A stretch of 51,929 nucleotides of DNA from an uncultured Rhodospirillaceae bacterium (GTDB lineage Bacteria > Pseudomonadota > Alphaproteobacteria > CAAGCB01 > CAG-977): NCBI GenBank assembly GCA_900553035.1, contig USCC01000003.1:1-51929 (forward strand), given 5' to 3'. Below, piece after piece: positions 39,018 to 48,194 of the stretch. Under the pieces are notes generated by a model that did not search any database, had not been told where the DNA came from, and saw nothing but the letters and a program-made list of their open reading frames with translations. Made by a program: the position numbers and the translations under genes. The stretch's first letter is position 1. Every line of letters begins with the position of its first letter.

Positions 39018-39899
39018 ATGAAGATTACAACTGAAAAACTGGCGGCATTGAACACCGCGTTAAAAGGAACGTTCAAACAGGCTTTTGAAGAAACGCCCAG
39101 CGATTATGAAAAAGTCGCGACAACGATTCCGTCGTCGAAAAAATCGAACACTTACGACTGGATCGGCCAGACGATCAATATCCGCGAATGGGCGGGCGAT
39201 CGGGTCATTCAGAACCTGACCGAATACGATTACACGATTAAAAACAAAAAGTTTGAAGGAACCGTCGCCGTTAAAAAAGACGACATCGAAGACGACGAAG
39301 TCGGCAAATACAACATCATCATGAAAGAACTGGCCTACGGCGCGAAAACGCACCCTGACAGCCTGATTTTCGGCGAACTTTTGAAAAACGGCACGTCGAC
39401 GGTGTGTTATGACGGCCAGTATTTCTTCGACACCGATCACGACGTCGGCGGCGAAAGCGTTTCCAACTTCACGACGGGCAGCGGCGCGGCGTGGTATCTG
39501 TTGAACACCGCCAGACCGTTGAAACCGCTGATCTGGCAACCGCGCACGCCCGCAAATCTGGTAACGATCGACAACGAAGAAGTCGAACCCGTCTTTAAAC
39601 GCGGCGAAATCCTTTACGGCGTCGATTTTCGCGGAAACGCCGGATACGGGTTCTGGCAGATGGCGTACTGTTCCAAACAGGACTTGACGACGGCGAATTT
39701 CAACACGGTTTACGCCGCGATGATGAGCATGAAACAGCCGAACGGCAAACCGTTGAACAACCGTCCGACGCTGCTGGTCGTTCCGCCTTCTTTGCGCGCG
39801 GCGGCAAAAACAGTCATCGAATCCGAAAAGCTGGCGGACGGCACAACCAACCCGAACAAGGGCGTCGTTGAAATCCTTGTCAGCCCGTGGCTGGCCTGA
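39018..39899 (+). CDS. Major capsid protein (Mu gpT)
   Basis: 293 residues. KLAALNTALKGTFKQAFEETPSDYEKVATTIPSSKKSNTYDWIGQTINIREWAGDRVIQNLTEYDYTIKNKKFEGTVAVKKDDIEDDEVG is the Mu-like gpT N-terminus; RPTLLVVPPSLRAAAKTVIES and NPNKGVVEILVSPWL close the HK97-type fold. It forms the T=7-like shell. Confidence 0.95.
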   Translation: MKITTEKLAALNTALKGTFKQAFEETPSDYEKVATTIPSSKKSNTYDWIGQTINIREWAGDRVIQNLTEYDYTIKNKKFEGTVAVKKDDIEDDEVGKYNIIMKELAYGAKTHPDSLIFGELLKNGTSTVCYDGQYFFDTDHDVGGESVSNFTTGSGAAWYLLNTARPLKPLIWQPRTPANLVTIDNEEVEPVFKRGEILYGVDFRGNAGYGFWQMAYCSKQDLTTANFNTVYAAMMSMKQPNGKPLNNRPTLLVVPPSLRAAAKTVIESEKLADGTTNPNKGVVEILVSPWLA

Positions 39900-39913
39900 C
39901 GAAAGGGGGAACA

Positions 39914-40177
39914 ATGACGAAATACATTGAAATCCTTTCCGCCGTTGACGGTTTCAGACGCGGCGGCGTCGCCCACCCGAACGTTAAAACGGTTCACCGC
40001 GTTGACGCCTTTAGCAAAGTACAGCTGGAGCAGATCAAAAACGAACCGCGCCTGTCCGTCCGTTTTTTCGAGGTTGAGGAGAAAAAGCCCGAACCCGAAC
40101 CGGCGGAAAAGAAACAGGACGAAAACGGGAAAGAAGCCCCGAAATCCGACAAAAGCAACGGCAAAAAGGGCAAATAA
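39914..40177 (+). CDS. Small charged head-region protein (FluMu HI1506/gp35-like)
   Basis: 87 residues from the ATG behind GGGGGAAC. FRRGGVAHPNVKTVHRVDAFSKVQLEQIKNEPRLSVRFFE is followed by a lysine- and glutamate-rich, disordered tail. It matches the small protein between capsid and DUF1320 genes in Mu-like prophages. Confidence 0.8.
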   Translation: MTKYIEILSAVDGFRRGGVAHPNVKTVHRVDAFSKVQLEQIKNEPRLSVRFFEVEEKKPEPEPAEKKQDENGKEAPKSDKSNGKKGK

Positions 40178-40606
40178 ATGAAAGCGTACGCGGATATTCA
40201 CAATATGAAAGAACGTTTCGGCGTTTTAGAGCTGTTACAGCTGACCGACGCGGCGGGCGAAGACCTGAGCGCGGAGGAAACGGCGGTTGTTGAAACGGCC
40301 TTAAACGATGCGACGGCCTTTATGAACGGATATATCCGCGTACGCCATACGCTGCCTTTATCGGCCGTTCCGCCCGTTTTGACGCGCCTGTGCTGCGAAA
40401 TCGCACGGTTTTACCTGTACAAAACAGCCGTCACCGACGTTGTCAAAGACGCTTATGACGCCGCCGTCAAGGTTTTGCGCGATATTGCCAAAGGCGATTT
40501 GCTTTTAAGCGACCCCGAAGGAACGCCGCCCGAACAGGGCGCGCCGCTGGTCATTGTCGGCGGCGCAGAGCGTCTGTTTAACCAAAACAGTATGAAGGGA
40601 TTTTAA
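40178..40606 (+). CDS. Head completion protein (DUF1320, Mu gp36)
   Basis: 142 residues. AYADIHNMKERFGVLELLQLTD and VLTRLCCEIARFYLY are the DUF1320 pattern. It forms part of the head-tail connector. ATG immediately follows the previous stop. Confidence 0.9.
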   Translation: MKAYADIHNMKERFGVLELLQLTDAAGEDLSAEETAVVETALNDATAFMNGYIRVRHTLPLSAVPPVLTRLCCEIARFYLYKTAVTDVVKDAYDAAVKVLRDIAKGDLLLSDPEGTPPEQGAPLVIVGGAERLFNQNSMKGF

Positions 40607-40607
40607 A

Positions 40608-41078
40608 ATGCCGCAGTTGCGTTTTGATTTAAACGATCTGTTTGACGTCGGCGACGGCTTAAAACGTTTAGGCGGCAGTACCGGCCTGTTTCTGAAACGC
40701 GTTGCCCGAATGTTGACGGCGTCGGCAAAGGAACGCTTTGTTAATGAAACGGATCCCGAAGGCAACAAATGGAAAAAAGGCGTTAAAAACGGCGGGCAGA
40801 CATTGACGCTCAGCGGGCTTTTGCGCCGCAGCATTACGAACAAAAGCGACGATAAAACCGCCGAAATCGGCACAAACCGCATTTATGCCGGCATTCACCA
40901 GTTCGGCGGCGTAATTACGGCAAAAAAAGCAAAATATCTGCGCTTTAAAATCAACGGGCGCGAAGTTTTTGCAAAATCGGTCGTCATTCCGGCGCGTCCG
41001 TTTCTGGGCGTTTCCGAAACGGACAAAGAAGCCGTTAAAGACGAATTAAACACGCTTTTAACGGAGGCTTTAAAATGA
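40608..41078 (+). CDS. Virion morphogenesis protein (Mu gpG)
   Basis: 156 residues. RVARMLTASAKERFVNETDPEGNKWKKG, LTLSGLLRRSI and AGIHQFGGVI are characteristic of the phage virion morphogenesis family to which Mu G belongs. It completes the head-tail junction. It overlaps the next gene by 4 bp. Confidence 0.93.
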   Translation: MPQLRFDLNDLFDVGDGLKRLGGSTGLFLKRVARMLTASAKERFVNETDPEGNKWKKGVKNGGQTLTLSGLLRRSITNKSDDKTAEIGTNRIYAGIHQFGGVITAKKAKYLRFKINGREVFAKSVVIPARPFLGVSETDKEAVKDELNTLLTEALK

Positions 41079-41641
41079 TCGGAAAAATCGAAAACGCCGT
41101 TATTCAGAAAATTAAATCGGCTGATTTGGGCTATCGCCTGAAACTGGTCGAAAGCTATAAAGCGCAGTTCGACGACGATCTTGTTAAACTGGTCAAAACG
41201 TCCGCTCCGGCGGTTTGGGTTGCCTTTACGGGCGAAGACAACACGCAGAACACCGCCAAAGGCATGGAATGCACGGCGTCGTTTTCAATCATCATTCTGA
41301 CCCGCAACGTCAGAAACGAACGTTCGGCGCGTTTCGGCGACAAACAAGGCGAAGTCGGGACGTATCAGATATTACAGGATATTAAAGCTCTTTTGCACGG
41401 CAGCGACGTCGGGCTGAACATCGTTCCGTTTGAACATAAAAGAACCGTCCCGTTGTTAAATACGGCCGTTTCCGGATTTTTCGCTTCGGTTTTCTCATTG
41501 GAATTTGAAACGTCCTACGTCATGGCGGCGGCCGATAAGACGGGCGGCGATTTAGCGGAGTTTTTAAGGCTTCATGCCGATTGGGAACTGCCCGAATTTA
41601 ACAGTGAAACTTTAACGAACATCAGAGGGAAAAATGAATAA
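41075..41641 (+). CDS. Tail completion protein (DUF1834, Mu gp37)
   Basis: 188 residues. VIQKIKSADLGYRLKLVESY, the conserved aromatic block VWVAFTG and the C-terminal VSGFFASVFSLEFETSYVM fit DUF1834. The family is placed at tail terminator or completion in Mu-like virions. It overlaps the next small gene by 8 bp. Confidence 0.88.
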   Translation: MIGKIENAVIQKIKSADLGYRLKLVESYKAQFDDDLVKLVKTSAPAVWVAFTGEDNTQNTAKGMECTASFSIIILTRNVRNERSARFGDKQGEVGTYQILQDIKALLHGSDVGLNIVPFEHKRTVPLLNTAVSGFFASVFSLEFETSYVMAAADKTGGDLAEFLRLHADWELPEFNSETLTNIRGKNE

Positions 41642-41804
41642 AACCATTAAATTAAGGCCGAAAAAAGGCCTGACGGTCTTAAAGCCGAACGGCGAAAGGT
41701 TGGCTATTGAGGGCGAAACGGTCGAACGGGAAACATACTGGATCCGCCGCATTAACGACGGCGACGTCGAAATTGTAACTGAAGCAAAGAAAGGGGGTAG
41801 ATGA
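41634..41804 (+). CDS. DUF2635-family small protein (Mu gp38)
   Basis: 56 residues, below most gene-size cut-offs. TIKLRPKKGLTVLKPNGERLAIEGETVERETYWIRRINDGDVEIV is the DUF2635 signature, the small protein before the tail sheath in Mu relatives. Its start overlaps gp37 and its stop overlaps the sheath start. Confidence 0.88.
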   Translation: MNKTIKLRPKKGLTVLKPNGERLAIEGETVERETYWIRRINDGDVEIVTEAKKGGR

Positions 41805-43258
41805 TGCCGGTTTCTTTTAATGAAATCCCGCAAACTCGTGTTCCGGGCGTTTATGTTGAAATCGATAATTCGGGCGCGTTAAAAAACCTGCCGGGCAAAG
41901 CGTCGGTCGGCCTGATCATCGGGCAAAAAACGACGGGATCGGCAACGGCGTTGTCGCCGCGATTGGTAACGGCTTCCGATAATCCGGCATTGTTATTCGG
42001 CGCGGGGTCGGAATGCGCCAGAATGGTCAAGGCATGGCGGGAAACAAACACGTTTAACACGCTTTATGTGTTGCCGGTTACAGCCTCAAGCGGCACGGCG
42101 GCGGTTTATACGCTGACCGCGACGGTTGCTCAATCTCCGTCCGCCGGAACGATTTGCCTGTATATCGGCGGGCAAAGAATCACCGTTGACGTAACGCCCG
42201 CAACAACGGCGGCAACCCTGCATACGGCAATCGCGGCCAAGATTTCCGCATCGCCCGATCTGCCCGTTACGGCACAAAGCGGCGACGACGGCGTCGTCAT
42301 AACCGCCAAAGCCAAAGGCGAAGTCGGAAACAATATTGATATCTCGCTGAATTATTACACGGGCGAAGACCTGCCGCAGGGTGTTACGCTCAGCGTTTCA
42401 AAAACAACATCGGGATCGGGCAATCCTGATTTGTCGGATGCGATTGCGGCAATGGGCGACACGGTTTTTACCGATATTGTTTGTCCCTATACCGACGCGG
42501 CGAACACGGCTTTGCTGAAAACGGAAATGGCGCGCCGGTTCAATGCGATGGAACGCATTGAAGGAACGGTCTTTTCCGGTTTAAGCGGTACGTTATCCGA
42601 AATCATCACCAAAGCCGAAGCCGCAAACAGCCCGCATATCGTTTACATCGAATGCTGTAAAACGCCGGATCCGCCCGAAGAACGTGCGGCGCGACTGGCC
42701 GGTATTGTCGCCTATCAATCGCAGATCGATCCCGCCCGCCAATATCGCACTTTGGCTTTGACGGGTTCCAAACCGTCGAAAACGCCGCTGACCCGCGAAG
42801 AACGCGACCTGCTTTTGCGTTCCGGCGTTGCGACAGCCAAAGCCGACGCGGGCGGTAATGTGCTGATCGAACGTGTTGTTACCTCTTACCGTACAAACGC
42901 CGCGGGGAACGAAGACATATCTTATTTGGATTTAACGACGTTAAAAACCCTGATTTACCTTCGTTATTCGTATGTTTTACGTTTTGAACAGAAATTTCCC
43001 CGCCACAAGCTGGCCGACGACGGTTATCCCGTTTCCGACGGACAAGCCGTCATGACGCCGCTGGTCGGCAAAGGCGAAGCCGTCGCTTTGGCGCGTGATT
43101 GGTATGACGCGGGGCTGATTGAAAACTTCGACGCGTTCAAAAAAAGCATCGTTTCCGAGCGCGACGCGACGGATACCGAGCGTTTGAACCAGCTTCTGCA
43201 GCCGGACGTCATCAACAACCTGCGCGTCGTTTCGGGCAAAATTCAATTCATTTTGTAG
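41801..43258 (+). CDS. Tail sheath protein (Mu gpL)
   Basis: 485 residues. SFNEIPQTRVPGVYVEIDNSGA at the N-terminus and the C-terminal RYSYVLRFEQKFPRHKLADDG are sheath signatures. Contractile sheath, so the phage is a myovirus. AAAGGGGG precedes two adjacent ATG codons (41801 and 41804). Confidence 0.95.
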   Translation: MMPVSFNEIPQTRVPGVYVEIDNSGALKNLPGKASVGLIIGQKTTGSATALSPRLVTASDNPALLFGAGSECARMVKAWRETNTFNTLYVLPVTASSGTAAVYTLTATVAQSPSAGTICLYIGGQRITVDVTPATTAATLHTAIAAKISASPDLPVTAQSGDDGVVITAKAKGEVGNNIDISLNYYTGEDLPQGVTLSVSKTTSGSGNPDLSDAIAAMGDTVFTDIVCPYTDAANTALLKTEMARRFNAMERIEGTVFSGLSGTLSEIITKAEAANSPHIVYIECCKTPDPPEERAARLAGIVAYQSQIDPARQYRTLALTGSKPSKTPLTREERDLLLRSGVATAKADAGGNVLIERVVTSYRTNAAGNEDISYLDLTTLKTLIYLRYSYVLRFEQKFPRHKLADDGYPVSDGQAVMTPLVGKGEAVALARDWYDAGLIENFDAFKKSIVSERDATDTERLNQLLQPDVINNLRVVSGKIQFIL

Positions 43259-43267
43259 GAGTAAGAA

Positions 43268-43618
43268 ATGGTAAATCCGTACAAATATTACGGCACTGGG
43301 ACGGTCAAGGCGGACGGAAAGGAATTCGAGCTGGAAGACTGCGAATTTACGCCGTCAGGCATTGTCCGCGAATACAAGCTGGAAGGCCGCGGTTTTTCCG
43401 AGAAGAAGCAGGGAGCAACCCTGACCGGCAAACTGAATATCAATGCAACGGCGGATCCGGATGCGATTAACAGGATGGACGACGTCACGGTCGTTTTTAC
43501 GGCGGACACGGGACAGTCGTGGTCGATGCCGCACGCGTGGCACGAACAGCCTGAAGCTGTTTCGGCCGACGGCATGACGGTGACATTTAAATCCAGAACA
43601 TCGGAGAAAATATCATGA
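43268..43618 (+). CDS. Tail tube protein (Mu gpM)
   Basis: 116 residues. GTGTVKADGKEFELEDCEFTPSGIVREYKLEGRGFSEKKQGATLTGKL is the tube family pattern. It forms the inner tube inside the sheath. It overlaps the chaperone gene by 4 bp. Confidence 0.93.
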   Translation: MVNPYKYYGTGTVKADGKEFELEDCEFTPSGIVREYKLEGRGFSEKKQGATLTGKLNINATADPDAINRMDDVTVVFTADTGQSWSMPHAWHEQPEAVSADGMTVTFKSRTSEKIS

Positions 43619-43983
43619 CGGAAATCAGACTGATTGACGGGCTGAAGATCGGGGAAACGGTGCATAAGGACGTCACCCTGCGTTCGTTGACGGCGCGGGA
43701 TATTCTGGACGCGCACGAGGCCGCCGAGCGCGTCGTTATCGGCGCGGACGGAACACCGGTCGTCGTCGCTTCGCCCGTGCGGGTCGGCATGGAAACCCTG
43801 CGCCGCCGCGTTGAACGTTTCGGAACGGTTCAGATGCCTCTGTCTTTGGCCGAGCTTTTGAATTTAAGCGAGCGCGATCTGGATATCCTGCAGGACGCGG
43901 TCGACGAAATCGAAAAGGCGGAGGCGGCGGCAAAGCTGGAACGTGCGGGGCGAAATCAACGGGGCGTATCAGGAAATCCTTGA
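43615..43983 (+). CDS. Tail assembly chaperone, short form (Mu gp41)
   Basis: 122 residues. EIRLIDGLKIGETVHKDVTLRSLTARDILDAHEAAERV is the Mu gp41 tail assembly chaperone pattern. It ends at TGA 43981-43983. A second frame continues beyond; near 43945-43956 the sequence GCGGGGCGAAAT offers a slippery site, so a longer fused product is likely. Confidence 0.9.
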   Translation: MTEIRLIDGLKIGETVHKDVTLRSLTARDILDAHEAAERVVIGADGTPVVVASPVRVGMETLRRRVERFGTVQMPLSLAELLNLSERDLDILQDAVDEIEKAEAAAKLERAGRNQRGVSGNP

Positions 43984-44086
43984 TTTGACGGCGCGTTTGA
44001 TGCGCGCCGGCAAAAACTTAACGGATTTTCTGGATATTCCCCTGAAACGCCTGATACGGCTGACGGACATTGAGGTTGAACCATGA
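43943..44086 (+). CDS. Tail assembly chaperone, frameshift extension (Mu gp42)
   Basis: Frame 2 relative to the gp41 frame. From about 43952 it reads EINGAYQEILDLTARLMRAGKNLTDFLDIPLKRLIRLTDIEVEP and ends just inside the tape measure start. Reaching it from gp41 requires a -2 (or +1) shift near GGGGCGAAA. Mu gp41/gp42 are the family for which a -2 frameshift has been proposed. A GTG at 43943 is a conceivable but poorly supported independent start. Confidence 0.72.
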   Translation: MRGEINGAYQEILDLTARLMRAGKNLTDFLDIPLKRLIRLTDIEVEP

Positions 44087-46044
44087 GCGACAAATTAAAA
44101 TATGCTTTAGCGCTTGATTTAAAGGGCAATTTTGCGCGGATGACCGCATCGGCGCAAAAGGCGATGCAACGCTTTGCCCAATCCGGAGAAACGGGATTAA
44201 AGCGCATGGCCAAAGCAATGCCCGCCGTCGGCCGGGCCTTGGACAAGCTCGGCAACCGTTATACCGCTTTGATGACCGGCGGGACAATGTATGCGGCCGT
44301 TAAATCGGCGGCGGCAATGGAGGGGCGGCTGGTTCGTTTGGGGATTACAGCCGAAAAATCGGATGCGGAAATCAGAAAGCTGAACGAAAGCATTTACGCC
44401 GTTTCGCAGGAGCGAAGTATTAATATTGAACCCTCCGAATTGACCGCCGCCGTTGAACAGATCGTCGAAAAAACGGGCGATCTGGATTTGGCGGAAAAAA
44501 ATCTGCGCAACATCGCTCTAGCGATTTCCGCAGCGGGGGTTGAGGGAAACGATGCCGGCAAAATGATCGGCGATATGTTTGAAAAGTTCGGAATCCGCGA
44601 AAGTGCCGACATGCTGAAGGGGCTTGATTTGATGACGAATCAGGGCAAGACCGGCGCTTTCACTCTGCGCGATCTGGCACAGCAGGGCGAGCGCGTGACG
44701 TCGGCGTATGCCGCGCTGGGCCGTCAGGGGGTGGGCGCATTGGGCGAAATGGGCGCGCTTTTGCAGATGATTAAAAAAGGCGTCGGGTCGCCCGAACAGG
44801 CCGCGACCGCGTTGGAAGCGTTCGTCCGCGCCCTGAACGACGCGCAGGTGCGTTCAAAGCTGGAAAAATCAGGAATCCAGCTGCTCGATCCGGAAGACCC
44901 GAAGCGTCTGCGTTCCGCGGTCGATATTATGAAGGATGTCATTAAGGTTTCAAAAGGAGACCTGAAAAACATTTCACGGGTCTTTAACGCGGAAGCTCAG
45001 CGTGCCTTTTCCGCCGTTTCGATTGAATATAAGCAAACCGGCGGATTTGAATCAATTGAAAGTTATCTGAACGCGCAGAGCGACGGAAAAACGCTGATTG
45101 AAGATTCCGCCCGTGCGGCGGCTACGTTTGAAAGAGTGGTGACATCGCTGAAAACCGCTGTTTCAAAATTTTCAAACGATGTCCTGGCTGAACCGATAAA
45201 AGAGCTGGCCGATGCATTGAATAAAATTGACCCGGAAACATTGAAAAGCGTCATTAAAACGGCGGCCGTCGGAATCGGTACCGTCGGCACAATGGTTGCC
45301 GGAAAGAAGTTGTGGGATATCGGGGCTGGTATTGTCGGAATGTTTCGTAAAAACAAGGGGAGAGCTTCTAATCCTCTTCTTTCGTCCGGCGGCGTTCAGC
45401 CGGTGTATGTAACGAACTTCGGTGAAATAGGGGGTGGATTTTCCGGCGGGCCATATGCCGGCGGGGTGAAAAAGGCCGGCCGGGCCGGACGTACGGCAAG
45501 AAGTGCGGTGCGGCAGAGTGCGAAAACAGCCCGGCAGGCGTCGGCCGCCGTCAAAGCCGGCCGTTTCGGAAAGGCAGGCGCTTTTTTAGGGAAAGGAGCC
45601 GGTTTTTTGGGAAAGGGGGCAAAATGGGGCGGAAAAATGCTTTCAAAAGCCGCCGTTCCCCTGATGCTGGCCGATGCGGGATATTCGCTTTATTCCGCGG
45701 AAAATAACGCTGACCGCGGCGATGCGCTGGGCGGTTTGGGCGGCACGCTCGGCGGCGCGAAAGCCGGCGCGCTTTTGGGAACAATGATTGCCCCGGGAAT
45801 CGGTACGGCGGTCGGCGGTTTAATCGGCGGCGGCCTCGGGTACCTGAGCGGGTCATGGCTGGGGAAAAAGGTCGGCGGTTTGTTTGACAGCGACAAGCCG
45901 GCGGCACAGCCTGAAAAAAGCATTCAGAACGGCCCGATCCGCTTCGTCTTTGACAATGCGCCCGCCGGTCTGCGCATCAAGGAAAATCCGTTCGGATTTG
46001 ATATTAAAATCAATACAGGATTGACGGAGGCGGCAGATGGCTGA
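44083..46044 (+). CDS. Tail tape measure protein
   Basis: 653 residues. The N-terminal half is a long helical tape with TapeMeas-type elements (AGVEGNDAGKMIGDMFEKFGIRESADMLKGLDLMTNQGKTGAFTLRDLAQQGERV). The centre has an Ala/Lys-rich helix, and there is a glycine-rich hydrophobic segment near 560-620 (AGALLGTMIAPGIGTAVGGLIGGGLGYLSG) fit to enter a membrane. It sets tail length and helps DNA enter the cell. Confidence 0.92.
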   Translation: MSDKLKYALALDLKGNFARMTASAQKAMQRFAQSGETGLKRMAKAMPAVGRALDKLGNRYTALMTGGTMYAAVKSAAAMEGRLVRLGITAEKSDAEIRKLNESIYAVSQERSINIEPSELTAAVEQIVEKTGDLDLAEKNLRNIALAISAAGVEGNDAGKMIGDMFEKFGIRESADMLKGLDLMTNQGKTGAFTLRDLAQQGERVTSAYAALGRQGVGALGEMGALLQMIKKGVGSPEQAATALEAFVRALNDAQVRSKLEKSGIQLLDPEDPKRLRSAVDIMKDVIKVSKGDLKNISRVFNAEAQRAFSAVSIEYKQTGGFESIESYLNAQSDGKTLIEDSARAAATFERVVTSLKTAVSKFSNDVLAEPIKELADALNKIDPETLKSVIKTAAVGIGTVGTMVAGKKLWDIGAGIVGMFRKNKGRASNPLLSSGGVQPVYVTNFGEIGGGFSGGPYAGGVKKAGRAGRTARSAVRQSAKTARQASAAVKAGRFGKAGAFLGKGAGFLGKGAKWGGKMLSKAAVPLMLADAGYSLYSAENNADRGDALGGLGGTLGGAKAGALLGTMIAPGIGTAVGGLIGGGLGYLSGSWLGKKVGGLFDSDKPAAQPEKSIQNGPIRFVFDNAPAGLRIKENPFGFDIKINTGLTEAADG

Positions 46045-47224
46045 TTATTACCGTCAGGGCTCTTTCCGAGGCGTCGAATTTGAATACATTGAGGACGATT
46101 ACGCCTATAAGGTCAAGGAAGCCGAGCAGAATTTGCTTTCATGCGATGAAACGACAGAAACGCTTGCCGCCGCGCCGCGCGAATTTGCCTTGATCGTCGC
46201 CGTTTTCGGGCGTGATGCCGTTAAAAAAAGAAATGACCTGATTAAGGCTTTGGAAGACACGTCGGCCGGGGTACTGATTCACCCGCAGTACGGCGAAATT
46301 TCGGTCAAGGTTTCGGACGCCGGATTCAGCGTTCATTCGGCGGCGGACAGCGGGAACTGGTTTGAATTTACAATCAATTTCATCAAAACGGATGACGACG
46401 CCGTCCGCCTGACCGTTCTGCCCGTCGCCGAACGGGCGGAACAAAAGCAGGAGGAGGCTGTTGAAAAAGCAAAAGAAGCGTTATCGGAGGAATCCGAAAA
46501 GAAAATTCAGGCCAAGGGCTGGCTTGACACGGTTGCCGATTCAACGGCGGCCTTTGCCGGCGAAGTGCTGAACGAAGTAAAAAAGGCTTTGGAAAAAGAA
46601 GTCCTGCCGTTCGGAGCTTTGGAAAAAATCAAGGGATCGGTTGACAGTATGGCGGGCGGATTATTGTCGCTGATAAATGCGCCGGGCATTTGGGCGTTGG
46701 AAATAACGGATTTACTGAATATCGACGGCGCGTCGTTTGAATTGTATGAACGGCTGGCATCGTTGTCGATGTCGCCGTCAAAGCCACAGTATCTGACCGA
46801 AACGCGCCGGCGCGCCGTTGAAAATCAGGAGGCCGTTTTAAGTCTTATTAAAACAGCGGCTGTTCTTCAGGGATTAAACAGGGCGGTTTCTTTTCGGACG
46901 GTTTCGGAAACGGAGGTTTCGGAGCGCATCGAACGGATGACGGCACTGGCCGAAAGCGTGATCGATTCCGAAGGGGTCAGTCCGGAGATGCAGCAGGCCT
47001 TTGAAACACTGCTTCAGACGTCCGTTGCGGTTTTGAAAAATGTCGGGACGGAACAGCGCACGCGTCATATTCCGGCGGCCGGAACAATCCCCGCCGTCGT
47101 CCTGCTGCATCAGGCGGGCGGGACGAAATTAATGCGTCAAAACGCCGATTTTGCCGCGCGGAACCATATCCGCCACCCTTTATTTGTCCCCGGCGGTTTC
47201 ATAATGGAGGTTGTCGATGTCTGA
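46037..47224 (+). CDS. DNA circularisation/tail protein (Mu gpN)
   Basis: 395 residues. YRQGSFRGVEFEYIEDDYAYKVKEAEQNLLSCDETTETLAAAPREFALIVAVFGRDAVKKRNDLIKALEDTSAGVLIHPQYGEISV is the DNA_circ_N family domain. In Mu, N is a tail or injected protein which protects and joins the ends of incoming DNA. It overlaps the tape measure by 8 bp and the next gene by 8 bp. Confidence 0.93.
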   Translation: MADYYRQGSFRGVEFEYIEDDYAYKVKEAEQNLLSCDETTETLAAAPREFALIVAVFGRDAVKKRNDLIKALEDTSAGVLIHPQYGEISVKVSDAGFSVHSAADSGNWFEFTINFIKTDDDAVRLTVLPVAERAEQKQEEAVEKAKEALSEESEKKIQAKGWLDTVADSTAAFAGEVLNEVKKALEKEVLPFGALEKIKGSVDSMAGGLLSLINAPGIWALEITDLLNIDGASFELYERLASLSMSPSKPQYLTETRRRAVENQEAVLSLIKTAAVLQGLNRAVSFRTVSETEVSERIERMTALAESVIDSEGVSPEMQQAFETLLQTSVAVLKNVGTEQRTRHIPAAGTIPAVVLLHQAGGTKLMRQNADFAARNHIRHPLFVPGGFIMEVVDV

Positions 47225-48194
47225 CAGGCTGGTTTTACAGACGGTTTCAAATAAGTTGTCCGGGTTTGATTTTATCAAAATTAAAAATCGGATTGACTGG
47301 CTCTCGGGATGCTTTGAACTGACGGCCCTGAACCGGTTAAGAGTTGATTTAACGCGCGTTAAATCGGCCGTTAAACAGGGCGATTTTATCCGGATCCTGC
47401 GGGACGGGGAACTGCGTTTGACGGGGTATATCGATCGCGTCGAAACGTTTTATGCCGGGCAGAAAAAAGGCATTAAAATCATCGGCCGGTCAAAAGCTGC
47501 CGATTTAACGGACTGCTCGGCGTTCGGCCTTGTGTACAGAAACCGTACCGCGCCGGAAATTATCGCCGATCTTTGCCAGCCGTTTAACATTTCACTGAAA
47601 ACGGATTTAAAAGGCTTTGCCCGGTGGGATAATTTCACGGTCAATCCGTCGGAAACAATCGGCAACGCTTTGGCGCGGCTGGCTAGACGGACGAACGCGC
47701 TTTTGTTTTCTTCGGCTGACGGTTCGCTTTGTCTGACGCGCCGCTGCATGGCGAAAAAGACCGATTTATTACTGCAAAGCGGCAAAGGCGGAAATCTGAC
47801 GGGCGGCGAAACGGAATTTTGTGCAGAAAACGAATTTTCAAAAGTGTCTTTAATCGGTCAAGGCGTTTTAGACGACGCGCACGATATTGACGCCATCCGT
47901 GCGCCGCTTTTATCCGCCGAATTTAACGACAGGCGGTATCGCACCCGCGTTGTTTATGCCGATGCCGTAACGGATGAGGCCTTGAAAAAAGAAATTGAAC
48001 GTCTGAACAAAAACTGCCGCGTGATTTCCCTGACCGCCGCAGGGTGGTTCAACGTCGGTTTAAACACGCTGATCACGGCGCGCGACGAATGGCTCGGGCT
48101 TGACGGCAGCTGTCTGGTCGCGGGGATTGAAGACGTGTTCGACGAAACGGACGGACATCGCACAACGTTTGATCTGGAGGCCGCCAATGTTTGA
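47217..48194 (+). CDS. Baseplate hub protein (Mu gpP/gp44)
   Basis: About 325 residues from the ATG 7 bases behind GGAGG; a TTG upstream is not needed. KIKNRIDWLSGCFELTALNRL, IRILRDGELRLTGYIDRVE and KIIGRSKAADLTDCSA are the family pattern of Mu gp44, a gp27-like hub trimer. It overlaps the spike gene by 8 bp. Confidence 0.92.
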   Translation: MSDRLVLQTVSNKLSGFDFIKIKNRIDWLSGCFELTALNRLRVDLTRVKSAVKQGDFIRILRDGELRLTGYIDRVETFYAGQKKGIKIIGRSKAADLTDCSAFGLVYRNRTAPEIIADLCQPFNISLKTDLKGFARWDNFTVNPSETIGNALARLARRTNALLFSSADGSLCLTRRCMAKKTDLLLQSGKGGNLTGGETEFCAENEFSKVSLIGQGVLDDAHDIDAIRAPLLSAEFNDRRYRTRVVYADAVTDEALKKEIERLNKNCRVISLTAAGWFNVGLNTLITARDEWLGLDGSCLVAGIEDVFDETDGHRTTFDLEAANV

